NCBI GenBank assembly: GCA_012845835.1
Contig: JABAKD010000014.1
Span: 3,149,710-3,213,709 of the forward strand
DNA from: Undaria pinnatifida
Taxonomy: Eukaryota; Sar; Phaeophyceae; Laminariales; Alariaceae
Direction: 5' to 3'
Length of the DNA: 64,000 nt
Shown one piece after another: positions 46,001 to 58,825 of this stretch. Under the pieces are notes generated by a model, which saw nothing but the letters and a program-made list of their open reading frames with translations, had not been told where the DNA came from and did not search any database. The translations under genes were made by a program, and so were the position numbers. Positions within the stretch are counted from its first letter, which is position 1, and each line of letters opens with the position of its first letter.

Positions 46001-49000
46001 TCACCTCTGCTTCCTGAAGCGGGGGTGTGTGTACTCATTTCATGCCTAGCCGTAGATAGACCCTCGCATCCCTAAAACAATGCCGAAACAAAGCAAATTG
46101 GATTTTCACCAACCAGACAGACATCGCGTGCGCCAAGCGGGAAAGTATTCTTCGGCGAGTCGCATGAAGGGTGAGCTGGATCCTACTAAGAACCGCCTGT
46201 GAAGCAGGAGGAGTAGGGGGGAGAGAGAGAGTTGAGAGTTGAGGAGAAGGGGGGGGGGGGGGGGGGGGGAGGTTCCATCCAGGTAGGAAGGGAGAGGGGG
46301 AGGAGGGAGCAAGAAACGGGCCACTCGTCCGACTGGCTCAGTACCTTCACTGAAAAAAAAGACTTCAGGCTTTTTTTTTTAGCGACGCGTAGCTAACCAC
46401 TCCACGGTGGTTTCATATCGCGAAAGAACAAACACCACCCAAGCTGAATACCACAAAGGAGCAAGGGCTCCCTAGCCACTGGAAAAAAGCAGACGCTGAA
46501 GTTACCTCCCTACCGCAGCCTCGTTGGCCCTACACACTGTTCCATTCAAGTTCAATTTAACATCGCCATATCGCGGGGCGTTGGCCTGGGGCACGATGCT
46601 AACCTTCTCGTAGGTCCACAGGGGGCTGAACAAAGCCGCGGGCTTCTTCTCGTACTGGAAGTCCGGACTGTTGACCACAGAGGGAGATGATATTCGAGAC
46701 TCCCCGGCGGTAAGCGAAGACACACTCGTAATTGCGATTGGACCACTGAATGCACAAATAAATAAACATGACGGGGCCATCAGAGGTGGGAGGCAGAGTG
46801 GAGGGGAATAGGGATGGGGAGTGGGGGGGTGGTCAGGAAGAGAGGAGGGGGGTGGGGAATGGGGGGGGGGGAAGAGGGGGGAGGAAAGGAAGAAGGGGAA
46901 GGAGAGGGAGGAGGGGGGGAGGGAAAGGGGAGAGGGGGGGGGGTGGGGGGGGAGGAGAGGGAGAGCAGGCGGAAGAGTGCGGGGGGGGGGGGGGGGGAGG
47001 CCGGGGGGGTCGTTGGTATCATGGGGGGGGGGGGGGGGGGGTACTCATTTGTTGCTTGCCTTCGTCATTTGACCGTTGACCACGCATCCCTTTCGAGACG
47101 GAGCACGGGGAGAGGGGGGGGGGGACGTGGAAGAGGGGAAGGGGGGGGCAGGGGAGGCAGTTAGGATAGCATTGGATCGAGGCGAGAATGACAGGCAAGA
47201 GGGGTGGGGGTTGGGGGGTTGGTGTAGAGGGAATGGGAGGAAAGGTAGAGGAAGTGGGGGTTGGACCGGGTGTGGGGGTTCGGGTCTTGGCTACGAATTT
47301 TAGCGGTGTGAGATAAACAAGCCAGCCTTGGCGCACGAGAGAGAAACGCTTACCTGCGCTTGCGCCTCGCCAGAGCTTGAACGACCTTTGGGTCGGAAGA
47401 CTCTAGCGGATGGAAGAGACGCTGATGGACGGGCCAAATTACGCTGTTGTGGCGGGGTGGCGGGGGGAGCGGGGATGGTAAACAAGGTGGGGACAGAAGG
47501 AGTCAGAAGGTTTAGGAAGAGGCCGTTGTATGGTGCAGGTGCGGGTGGTTGTAAAGCGCGAGGTGATGCAGGGAAGGGCGATTATGAGGTGCAGTTAGGT
47601 TATGTAAAGGTGCGGGTAACTACGGTACGAGTACGTACAGGTCATTAAAAGGTACACGCACTGGTGACATCAGTAATTATACGGTGCAGGAACAGTGTAA
47701 GTACCAAGAACACTGCTGGACCATAGTTGTTCATCTCACATTAGCTCGCATAATCAAGTCCGTGGTCACAGGACAGGGACCCTAAATGGGACCGAAAACA
47801 CATCGAAAGGTGACATGAAAAAGCTTACCTGAGAGCAAACATGGTGTTGGCGATAACAAGATACATGGTATTGAGGCTCACCGCGATAGAGGGAACAGGC
47901 TGGTTCACGTTAAAAGCCCGAAATTCTCTCCCCCACGAATGCCGCTCGCAATATATCGTCAAAGGGTGAATATTTGGTATCATACTGATCCATTGCCAAA
48001 TGAAAGGGCATGGTATGGCCGGATTTTCATTTGAACGGCCTCGGACTCTCTCTTAGCAGCGAAACGCGTACCGACCAATGACAGACCTTCAGTTTTTTCA
48101 ATAATATTTCAGGCTTTTTCCAAGCGGGGGCGAAACAATAATCGCGCCGCATTTTGAACGAACCGGTTGCAGGTACTCTAAGGCATGTCTCTAGAAAAAT
48201 TGGCTCAAAACATCGAAGATCTGCTGCCTATGTTCAACATTAAACAGGATATATATATAGCGAAAAAACTGGATCCTACACTAAAACCAAGTCATTTGAA
48301 GGAAATAAGGTATATTTCTCATTTTTGCGCGCAAAAGTTCAAATGTGCACGCCGTTTTTGAGAGATAGACCTTAATTTTTTGCACGTGATCTACATGCCC
48401 ATCCCGAGGCCTGGCCTCCGGGGCTGTCTTCTTTCTTTCGCCGAAAAAATTGGTCTTGGGCAGTTCACATTTTCCAAAAATCTTAACTGTCGAAAATCAG
48501 GAAAATAAAAGCGAGAGGTGAGATCTTCGCAAGGGCACATAGACGACGTGTGCAAAAATTCACCGTCTGAATCGAACAAACGGTGTGGACATTGGCCGGG
48601 AATAAATTTCAGGGCTCATTTCGGTATGCCTTTTTTAGATTGGTGTCGTTTACCGCGGTATCCAGCCACCACGGTAATGCACGGTAATAATATTGTATGG
48701 TAGATGGCCACCTTGGTACTCATTGGTACAGGAACCGGCCACCACGGTAATTAATGGACATTTGTTCTTGGTATCTTTGACAGCGCGTGGCCTGCCCACG
48801 TTACAGCGTATGCCTTAACATCCAAACAACAAGGAACATCATGCGTGGGCCTATTGTTTACAAACCTCAGATGCAAGCCTAGTCGTACATAATACAGGCA
48901 GACGGGCCGACTCTTGCAGCCAAAATAAGGCAAAAGACGACGAACCAAAACCTACACCCAAAGCTATGCCAGCAGTGTCGATCACTTCAATTCAACAACC

Positions 49001-52000
49001 ATAAACCGCCAAAATTTCGCCACGGAATATTGCAAAATTAAACCTCAAAAACTCGCGAAACACCTGCCAAACCCACGACCTCTAGGCACTTTTGCCAGAA
49101 GTCTGTGGGACAATGGTGACTGTGACCGGTGTGCCGTTGCTCGAGCGGAGCGTGGTAGCTTCGACACCACCAAGCTGCGGCACAACACGCCCGTCAGCAG
49201 CAGGTGTGGCTGCAGCACCACCGCCACCTCCGGCGGAATCACCTCCGGCAGAAGGAACTACTGCGTCAGACGAAACCACCCCACAAGCACCACGGCGGGG
49301 GCCATCACCAACAATAGCAGCCTCGGCGTCGCTCATGACAGCTTACCCTCGGTGGCGCGTGTTTTGGTTGTGCTTGTGCTTATTTGTGCTTTCAGCGCGC
49401 GAGGGTCTTCGTCCACTCCAACAAAAAAATAACAGGTTTGTTTCCAGTGCAAAAGAACAAAAAAACATTCAGAAAAAAAAAAACATGTATAATCGCCAAA
49501 AAAAATGTGTAGTCGCCAAGAGAGAATTGGACCCTGAGGCTAGTCCATCAAAATTGAACGCCTCGCCCACTGGCGTAGATGGTCATGTCGAATTGAGGTG
49601 AGTCTGCGGCGATTCACTTTTACCTTGCTGTACGGTAATTGGGAACTGTACATTTGCGCGGTATTTTGGTTGGGTGGTAACGAGAAACAACAGGAATGGC
49701 GATACTTGCACGGTAATTGTTTGGATGGGAACGGGATAACATGATTTTCTCGGTAACGATTTCGATGAGAATCGAAGAACGTGATTCTTTGCTCAGGAAA
49801 CGGTTTGAATGGAAACGGCAACTGCGATTTATCACGGTAACGTGCCGTTTACCAATTACCGTGGTTTTACCGCGGTAAAACTACCGAAGTGAGCCCTCTA
49901 CTTGTAAATTTCGGGCTTTTACCTTAAACCAGCCTGTAGCGATTTTTGGCTGAAACTGTTCAGGTGTGATGGGGGCTTTTAACCTAAAATCGTACTAATT
50001 TCAGTATTGTTTAGAAAAAAAACTTTTTTGTTGGTAGTATACCTGTAGGCCATGAGTTATTTTATTTTATCGGGTAGTACTTTCATTTTTTCTCCAAATC
50101 AGTTTTCGCTAAGGTGTAATGGAGTGCCCTCCGTAGAAGGATAGTTTATGGATTCAACGTGAAGCCGTGTCATGGTTGAGGTGAAACCACGTGATACTAG
50201 ATGTCAGTAGATATCACACTCACGTCAAGGCCATGATAGATGGGCGATAATGTAGGTGGCGATGATGGGACAAGCAGGACGCCCCTCATCTCACTACCCT
50301 GCCCTACCCTGCCCTACCCTGCCTAGCCCTGTTATGTCCTAGAGGATATAGACCTCCTTAAGCGAGGAAAGGAACCTCAGAAAACGATTGCTGCCGTTGC
50401 TGCGCGTCTGCCGCACCGCCTGTCACCTGTATTGTATACTGTAGGTAATTATATGCAATAATGCAACACTACGAGCAAGGTACAGGAACAGGCGGCTACA
50501 AACCAGACACAGGTAGACGAAAACAAGCACAGGTACAACACAAGGTATACGATGGGTCCTTGCCGGAAAGAGGTCCCCACAAAACACACACACAGCCGTA
50601 GCTGTCGGTGGTGGGGTCTCGCGTTGGTCGGATGCTTTGGAGGACCGTGAATATCGGTCGGCGGTCGTAGAATTATGGTGATAAAACCCGGCTTCAGGCA
50701 GCTCGAACGGGGTCCTTGCCGTGTTGGCGGGGGGGGGTACACTAGAACTTCGCATTCGACGCGTGCTTACGCGATAGAGGGGGCACTTTTTGGCCATGAT
50801 TCTTTTCTGTATGACGAGGTTCCCTTCTTAACACTGCCGTTACAACTGGAAACCCTTTTCTTCACAAATTTACTTGAAGTTAGTACTGGGAGGGATTTTG
50901 GGGCTCTAAAGGGGTGAAGCCAGAATTATGCGAACGTTTTTTGTTGGGTTTTTTTGCGAAAAACGATTGTTTTGTATACCTACCTGGGGCCACGGTTTTT
51001 TTCGCCGGATTGCACTTTCAGTTTGCTCAAAATATTTTTTTATCTTAGAAGGTATATAGAGCTCCTAAAGCCACCACCCTCAGAAGGCAAAAACACTGGT
51101 TGGTGCGCCTCTAACCTACAGCAGTACCACGGATAATTTCGCTCGGAATAATACATCTGTAAAAACGAGCGGCCGGCGTGTCACGCAGCTTGCAAATATG
51201 AGTATCGGGCCTAAAACTATCGAACTCACAGCTAGCTGACGTGTTTAGAATAACTTTATATAAAAGGTACAGCGAAGATGTTCACCTGAGAACGAACATG
51301 GTGTGACGACGCCAAATGTAGCGCAAGTTGACAGCATGAACAAGGTACACGTACAGGTATTTATCCATGCAATTCTAAGGTGAAGGTACAAGTGGTTTGA
51401 AGCTTGAAGGTACAGAAAGTCGCTTCGTAAAAGGCACAGGTATACTCTGAGGAATATACCGGCACCCTATTGGAATAAGGGGAAAAAAAACACCAATAAA
51501 AGGTACAACCAAAACGCTCACCTGAGAGCAAACATGGTGATGATTCCGATGTAGCCCATGTTGTCCTGGTTAACCCACCGCGACACGGTCCGATCTCCGT
51601 AGATCTCACCTACCCGCCCTCCCACTGAGCATCAAAAGGTAGAGAGGTTCGACCAATGTAAATAATGCAAAATGTTTCCGTCAGATTACAATATAACGAT
51701 CCCAGTATGTGCAACACAGTGGTGGTAGTAGGCCCAATTCAAGCGAGCACGCGCGGGGAAGGAAGAAGTTATTAAGGGAGAATTGATCGGGTGTGAGTGG
51801 TGGCATTCAGTGCATTGTGTCAGCGTTTTGCGTTTAGAACTAATTACTGTGCGCTGCACATGCTCGGAAAGCCACTTAAACAGCAGCAACATCGGAGGGA
51901 AGCACGTTTTTTTTGTTTTTAGCCCCACACTCACTCCTCTTTTCGAGAGCCGGGGTATACTAAAACCAAACCAAACAAAATATGAAAAAGAACGCCAGTT

Positions 52001-55000
52001 TCTCGATTCGTACAGAAATCCCAACGCGCCTATTTCGTTGTTCGTTTTGGCCTTTCTACCAGTGTGACATCTGGGATTCCGACCCGCGTGCTCCCCTGAC
52101 AAAAGCGGTAGAGAACGTCAACGTAAACCGTGTGTAGCTGGGTAGGGAGGGATTGGGGTGGGGGTGGGGAGGGGGTGACACTTTTTCAAGAGCACACAAC
52201 AAGAGGACGCTGTAAGGACTCCAGGGCATCACAAACGGAATACAAGGGGGGAAGAGCCGGGGCGGGAGCGCTCCGGCGCGCGGCGCGGTGCTACGATCTC
52301 GGCGACTTCGTGAGCAGGTTCTAAATATTTTCTGAGCTCCTACCATGAGGAGCTAGCTCAATATCTCACCTGAAGCATGACTTCGAAGGCATTCAATCGC
52401 GCAATCCGACCAACAAGTCTATGCGCTAGTCCTGAAAAAAATATATACCCCGACCAACAAGTCTTTGCGCTAGTCCCAAAACAAATTATACTCCGACACC
52501 AACAAATCTATGCGCCAGTCCTAAAACAATTTGTACTCGTAAAAGTAACCGGTAGTTCCCAGCTTGAGGAGCTCAACCGCACTATAGATGCCAGAAAAAA
52601 TAATTTAACCCAAAAAGTGTAAACTCTACTGCACTATATAGAGGAATGTCTCCAAAAGTGCAACCCAATAACAACCTCATGTCCCCAGCGAATGTCTCCG
52701 AAGTCATGTTTCGGTTGAGATATTGAACTGCTCATGCTATTGATGGAAGCTTGGAAACTTCTTAGAATCTGCTGCACCCCCTGCCATGCCATATAAGCAT
52801 ACTATCACCAATACCAACATCTCATCACTACCAATATACCGTTACAGAAAAAAGTCACCGTTCCCGCTCACCGATGACGAGCAGCTTCCAGACCATCATG
52901 GCGCGTAGCTCGGTCATGATGTTGAAGATGTCTTCGATTTTTCTGAGAGCATGGGCGCGTAGGCGAAAGCGTACACGGGCGTGTGAGGTGTGCACATGCC
53001 TTCGGAAACGGCTTTTCCGGAAAACGGTGTGACGCGAGCGATGCAGCATTAAAACGCAGGCAAACGCGCAAGCGCAACACCGCGCAGGACAACCAATGAG
53101 AAACCCAAAGTGTACACGTGCTACGGTACAGGTGCCGCAACATAAACATATGTTATTTTTGCCTTCTGAGGCTCATAACCTATTGAGAAGCTTTATACCT
53201 CACCCAAAACCCAGTTTTTAGGAAACCGAAAATACAACCCGATCACCAAGCCCATGGCCTAGGTATAGAAAACATTCATATTACAAAAAAAAAAGAGTAT
53301 TTTTCCGACGATTTTGGATTGAGAAGCATTCGTCAATCACAAAAAGGTTTTCCGCCAAAAAGTGGTATACCTTAATACATCAATCGTAGTGACGCGTCAA
53401 AGACTGACCCACACTGGGTTTCTCCTTCGGGAGGGTGTACATTCAACACTAAATCCAGTACAACAGTCCCCGATCTTCATAGTTTGCAGTAAACATCAGC
53501 CTGCCTTTCTTATTGCCCTGTTATATTCACCCAGGCTGGGTTTCTTCTTTGGGAGAGGGTGCGTTCCACACTAACTTCAGTATATTGGCTCCCGGATTTA
53601 TTATTTCCCAGTAAATATCAGTCTGCCTTACTTTTTACCGTTATACTGACGCAGTCTGGGTTTCTCATTTGGGAGAGGGTGGGTTCTACACTATCTTCAG
53701 TATGATGGCTCCCGGATTGCTTATTTCCCAGTAAACATCAGCCTGCCTTTCTTTTTACCCCGTAATACTGACATCGTCTTTTTTTTTTTTTTTTTTTTTT
53801 TATCCTCCGGCGGATGGGGGAAAAAATAAAGCTTTAGCTCACCACACTTCCACGTATTTTCATACGCGTCGTGTGCCGATTTAACTCAGTTGCTTTCGCA
53901 ACCCAACGCTAGCTGGCACACCCTTCGGGTCCCATTGTAGGTATAGCGTGACGCCGTCTGGGTTTCTTATTTGTGAGAGGGTGCGTTCTATACTAACTTC
54001 AGTACAATGGCTTCCGGATTTCTTACATTGCTGTAAATGTTAATAGTTTTTTTTTTATAACCCTGATTTCTTGCTGTATTGCCAGGGTGTTGTCTACTGT
54101 ACACACGCAATAAAAACAAAACTGCTAAATTGCGCAATAATACAAATTCAGTACCTTAGCTTCCGGATTTCTTACACTGCTGCAAATGTTAATACGTTTT
54201 TTGATTTCTAGCTATTTCCAGGGTGTCGCCGACTCGGTACACGGGCAATAAAAACCAAACTGCTATTGCGCAATACAAAACGCAGCGAAGAAAGAGAAAA
54301 ACGCACACCCAGGTCCGTAAGTTCCTGGAGGGACGCGTGCTGCGATGGAGGTGGCACGTTTTTTGGATGGATCGTTTTCTGATGGCCAGGCTCCTTAACC
54401 CAAAATCGTCCGAACTTAAATAATTTGGGGATAACAATTTGTCGCGGGGAGAAGGAAAACATAGTAATACATGTCTCCCACTCACCGCACGAAAGGGTAG
54501 AGGGCGACAACCACGCACTGACATGCGATCGTCACTTTCCACAGGTGCTGCGTCGATCTATCCACGAACGTTCTTGTATCCCCCGAGCAGCGTTCGAACC
54601 ATAAAAAAGCGAAGGCAGGAAACGTTTTGGATTTAGTTTTAGTATTCGGTATGGTGTCGTCGGTTTGTAGGCGGATTGTGAAGCCCGTTACGGTGTGTAA
54701 ACGGCAGTACAACGAGACAAAGCACGCGACAAAACAAAACAAATGTTAGTACTTGAAAAACAGACAAGGCGTATACCAAGATACTAACAGGATATCAAAG
54801 AGGATCACATAACAACCAGCACCAGAGCTCTACACAACACGTCACAGAGAACAGCAACGGACAGCACAACACTACACAGGACAAACAAAACAACGCACAA
54901 CGCAACGTAACCACAACACAACTCAGCCCAGCCCAGCCCAACTTGACCCAATCCAACCTATTCCAACCTATTCCAACCGCACCGCACCGCACCGCACCGC

Positions 55001-57171
55001 ACCGCACCGCACCGCACCGCACCGCACCGCACCGCACCGCACCGCACCGCACCGAACCGCACCGCACCGCACCGAACCGAACCGAACCGAACCGAACCGA
55101 ACCGAACCGAACCGAACCGAACCGAACCGAACCGAACCGAACCGAACCGAACCGAACCGAACCGAACCGAACCGAACCGAACCGAACCGAACCGAACCGA
55201 ACCGAACCGAACCGAACCGAACCGAACCGAACCGAACCGAACCGAACCGAAGTGAACCGAACAGAATAGAGCAGAAGAGAACAGAACAATACAGAACCGA
55301 ACAGAACCGAAAGCAGGCAACACCGCTCCAACCCGCCCCAACCCAGCCCAGTCCAACCCAACCGGGTACCTACCCGAGTATCACCTCAACAAGCAGGTTT
55401 GAGGCCCGGGTACCCAGACTGGTATACCCTGCCAACCATACCCTTGGAAAAACGTAAATAGTCATAGCGTGAAGACCGTACCAACGGCTCACATGATCGC
55501 CTCAGGACCTTTGTCGATATCGTACATGTCGTACAGCGGAACAGACATCGCGACGATACCCAACGAAACGCAAGCACACAAGTGATTTCGCTCCTTTTAC
55601 GCAGGCGGAGTGGGGGGGGAGGGGAGGGGAGGGGACGGGAGGGGACGGAAGGGGACGGGAGGGGAGGGGAGGGGAGGGGAGGGGAGGGGAAGGAGGAGGG
55701 GGCGGCGCGAGGTGAAGCTGACTTCATTTTGGGTCGAGGACGCTTGAGCAAGTCTTGCGTATATACACGATCACGGATTGTACACAGTAGATGATGACGA
55801 TGAATGAACGTAAATGAACAATAGCAGCAGTGGCAACAGGCACAAGTAGCATACATTTTGTATGCACCACAAACGTCGCCAACACCACCAACACCACCTT
55901 TACCGCCAACACCAACACGACCACCATCACTACCACCAACACCAACACCGACACCAACACCAACAATACCAACAACACCAACACCAGCATCAACACCAGC
56001 AACATCAACACGAAGGCCACCAACACCACACCTCTCATCGTCCCCACAACGTCGGCACCCTCAAAGAGACGCCAGTTTGTCATACGCAGATATTCCACCC
56101 AACATCACGGCAAAGCATTGAGAACAAAGACAACTAGACACAAGTCAACATAATAACGAATGGAAACAACAACAAATCAAACCAATTCCAAAAAACAAAG
56201 AACCAAAAGACAACCATAAGACAAACAAACAAACAAACAAACAAACAAACAAACAAACAAACAAACAACACAAACAAGCGAACAAGCAAGCAATCAAACG
56301 AATACAAACTAAACAAGGAAAAAAAAACGTTCCCCTTTACTCATATCTCACCGGTGTCAGCCACGTCATACCCGTCCTCGCTCTGGGACCGTACAGCAGA
56401 GCACGGCCAATCATAACAAAATACGAAAGAAAAAACACAAAACGAAAAACCGAACGAAGACAAAACACAGCCAAAAAACTCTACAACCAAAACCAAACCA
56501 AAGAAACAAAAAGGTGCCACGGTTTTACCCGTATCTCACCGATGTCAGCCACGTCATGCTTCTCCCTCGCTCTCGGACCGTGCAGCAAGAAGAGCCTCAC
56601 GGCTAATCACAACAACTCACGAAGAAAAAAAAAACGCAGAAGGAGAACCCAAAGCTACCAAAAAAAAAAAAAAAAAAAAACAGCAAAAAAGGCAAAAAAC
56701 GTTACTGTACCACATACCAAAAACAAACCAAATAAACCAACAAGTACCACCACGGTAGTACCCGCATCTCACCGGTGCGAGCCACGGCATGCTCTTCCTT
56801 GCTCTGGGACTGTAGAGCACTGCCAACCGAATGGCCCGGCTTCCGTAGCAGCACGTGCTGCAAACCAAAGCAAAGTAGTAGATCTAAAATCGACCAACAG
56901 ACGCGCATAGGGGTGGGGGTTGTAGGGTGGGGGTCGGGGTGGGGATGAGGGTGGGGGTGGTGGTGGTGGGAGTGGGAATGGGGGTCGGGGTGGGGATAGG
57001 GGTAGGGTTGAAGGTGGGGGGGGGGTGGGGGTGAGCGTGGGGGTGGGGGTGGGGATGGTGACGGGAGGGAGTGCGGGGGGGGGGAGGGGGGAAGTAGTAG
57101 TAGTAGTAGTCGTCGTGGTAGTAGTAGTAGTAGTAGTAGCAGTAGCAGTCGTAGTAGTAGTAGTCGTCGTC

Positions 57172-57223
<52 letters not shown>

Positions 57224-58759
57224 CAGCAGTAGCAGTAGCAGTCGTCGTCGTAGTAGTAGTCAGTGAGGTGGGGGTTGCTGGGTGGAATGGGAGATCTAAA
57301 ACCCATCAAAAACCGGGCATGGGGGTGGGGGTGAGGGCGAGGTTGGGTGTGAGGATAAGTGTGGGGGTGGGAGTGGGGGTGAGCGCGGGGGTAAGCGTGG
57401 CGATGGTGATGGAGGGGGGTGGGGGGGGGTAGAGGGTTGGTGGGGAGGATGGGGGGGGGGTACTCATTTGTTGCATCCCTTAGCCATGTGACCATCGAGT
57501 ACGCATCTCTCTCGAGACGGAGGAGGGTAGGGGGGAAGGGGGTATGAACTGGCTGACTAATAAATCTCGCTGAATAGTATTTTGTTGGCTAAGTTTTTCG
57601 TTGCGTGCTGTAATATTGCGGAGGTTTTGAATATTTGCGTATGACAGACACGTTGCTTGTGGTTCGACGGGTCGATGGTGTAGATCATTAACTGACACTA
57701 CCTACCGCATCCCACGCAAGGTAACATACCCCCTGGGGAAAAAATTCAGATACGACCTTCTCTAAACCAGGGGGGCACGCACAAAAACGGAACATATTTT
57801 TTGCCATGGGTTAAGGAGCAATCCATGGCGGTGTACACAGTATCGCGAAGCCGGAAAAAAAAATCCAGCTCAAGGCTGATTCTACGATAACCCCCCCCAC
57901 AAAAAACAGCGATTTTGTTTAACGAACGTTTCATTGCTGCTCGACACGAGGGAGGATGCTATGACAAAAAAAACTTTCTACATTTTCTTGTTGGCGAAGG
58001 ACGATTGAACGAAGACGTCGGGGTGGCAAAGGGCGCCGTATCGTAGGAGATAAAGCCGGGAGGCGGTTTCAAAACCGGCGATTACGTTAAAGAAAAGTTG
58101 GGGGGCTCCCGTAGAACGAGCTTTTAGCAAGCATTGCGAAGAAAGAAGAGGATAGCCTCTCGCCACACAGAGTAGCCTGAGCCGCTGGAAACGGATGGCC
58201 CGCAATACTATCGCCACCTCGGTCTATATTATAAAAAATGAAAATACACTCCAGCTGTGAGATCGAAGATTTCGTCGAAACTCATCTTTGCAAGCTGTGT
58301 GTGATACTCCGATCGCGCGCATTACGAGTTGTCTATATATGTTGTCTATATATGGTATATCCCAGGGGAATAAGAGCGGCATGCGCTGCAGTCGGTTTCA
58401 TCTGCAAGTCATGTAACGTGTGCACCAGCACGGGCCTGGCACGCACGTACGCTGACTTCCGATTTCATGTTTATATGTTTTTGGCGGGTGTATGACTTGC
58501 TTCGGCTGTATGGTATACTTCGAAGTATACGAAGTACCACTTGCGGTTTGTTTTATTTTTCCCTGGGACATTCTGCCACTCCAGAGTGACTGGAGCCTAT
58601 CCTGTGACCGCGGCGAGTCAATATGAGAACCTCAACAACAGCAAGTAAGTGCAATTGGGTTAAATCGACGCACGACGTGTACGGAAATACGTGGACGGAA
58701 GTGTGGTGAGCTTTACCTTTATTTTTCCCCACCCATCCGCCAGAGGATAAACAAGAAGC

Positions 58760-58792
<33 letters not shown>

Positions 58793-58793
58793 G

Positions 58794-58825
<32 letters not shown>

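Larger units (their letters stand above)
47895..49938. mobile_element. TIR family D element, inverted copy interrupted by element E
   Basis: The ends ACAGGCTGGTTCACG (47895) and AAACCAGCCTGTA (near 49926) match 15052-15826 in reverse. The interior aligns up to GAATAAATTTC (48610) and resumes at GTAAATTTCGGG after the insertion. Confidence 0.75.

Noticed and set aside
54795-55361. 188-codon and 132-codon minus-strand frames and a 108-codon plus-strand frame
   Set aside because: They are translations of a pentanucleotide array (repeated SVRFG or RTEPN) and cannot be taken as proteins.
56884-57495. 203-codon frame rich in Tyr, His and Pro
   Set aside because: It is a (GTA)n microsatellite plus G-rich repeats read in reverse.
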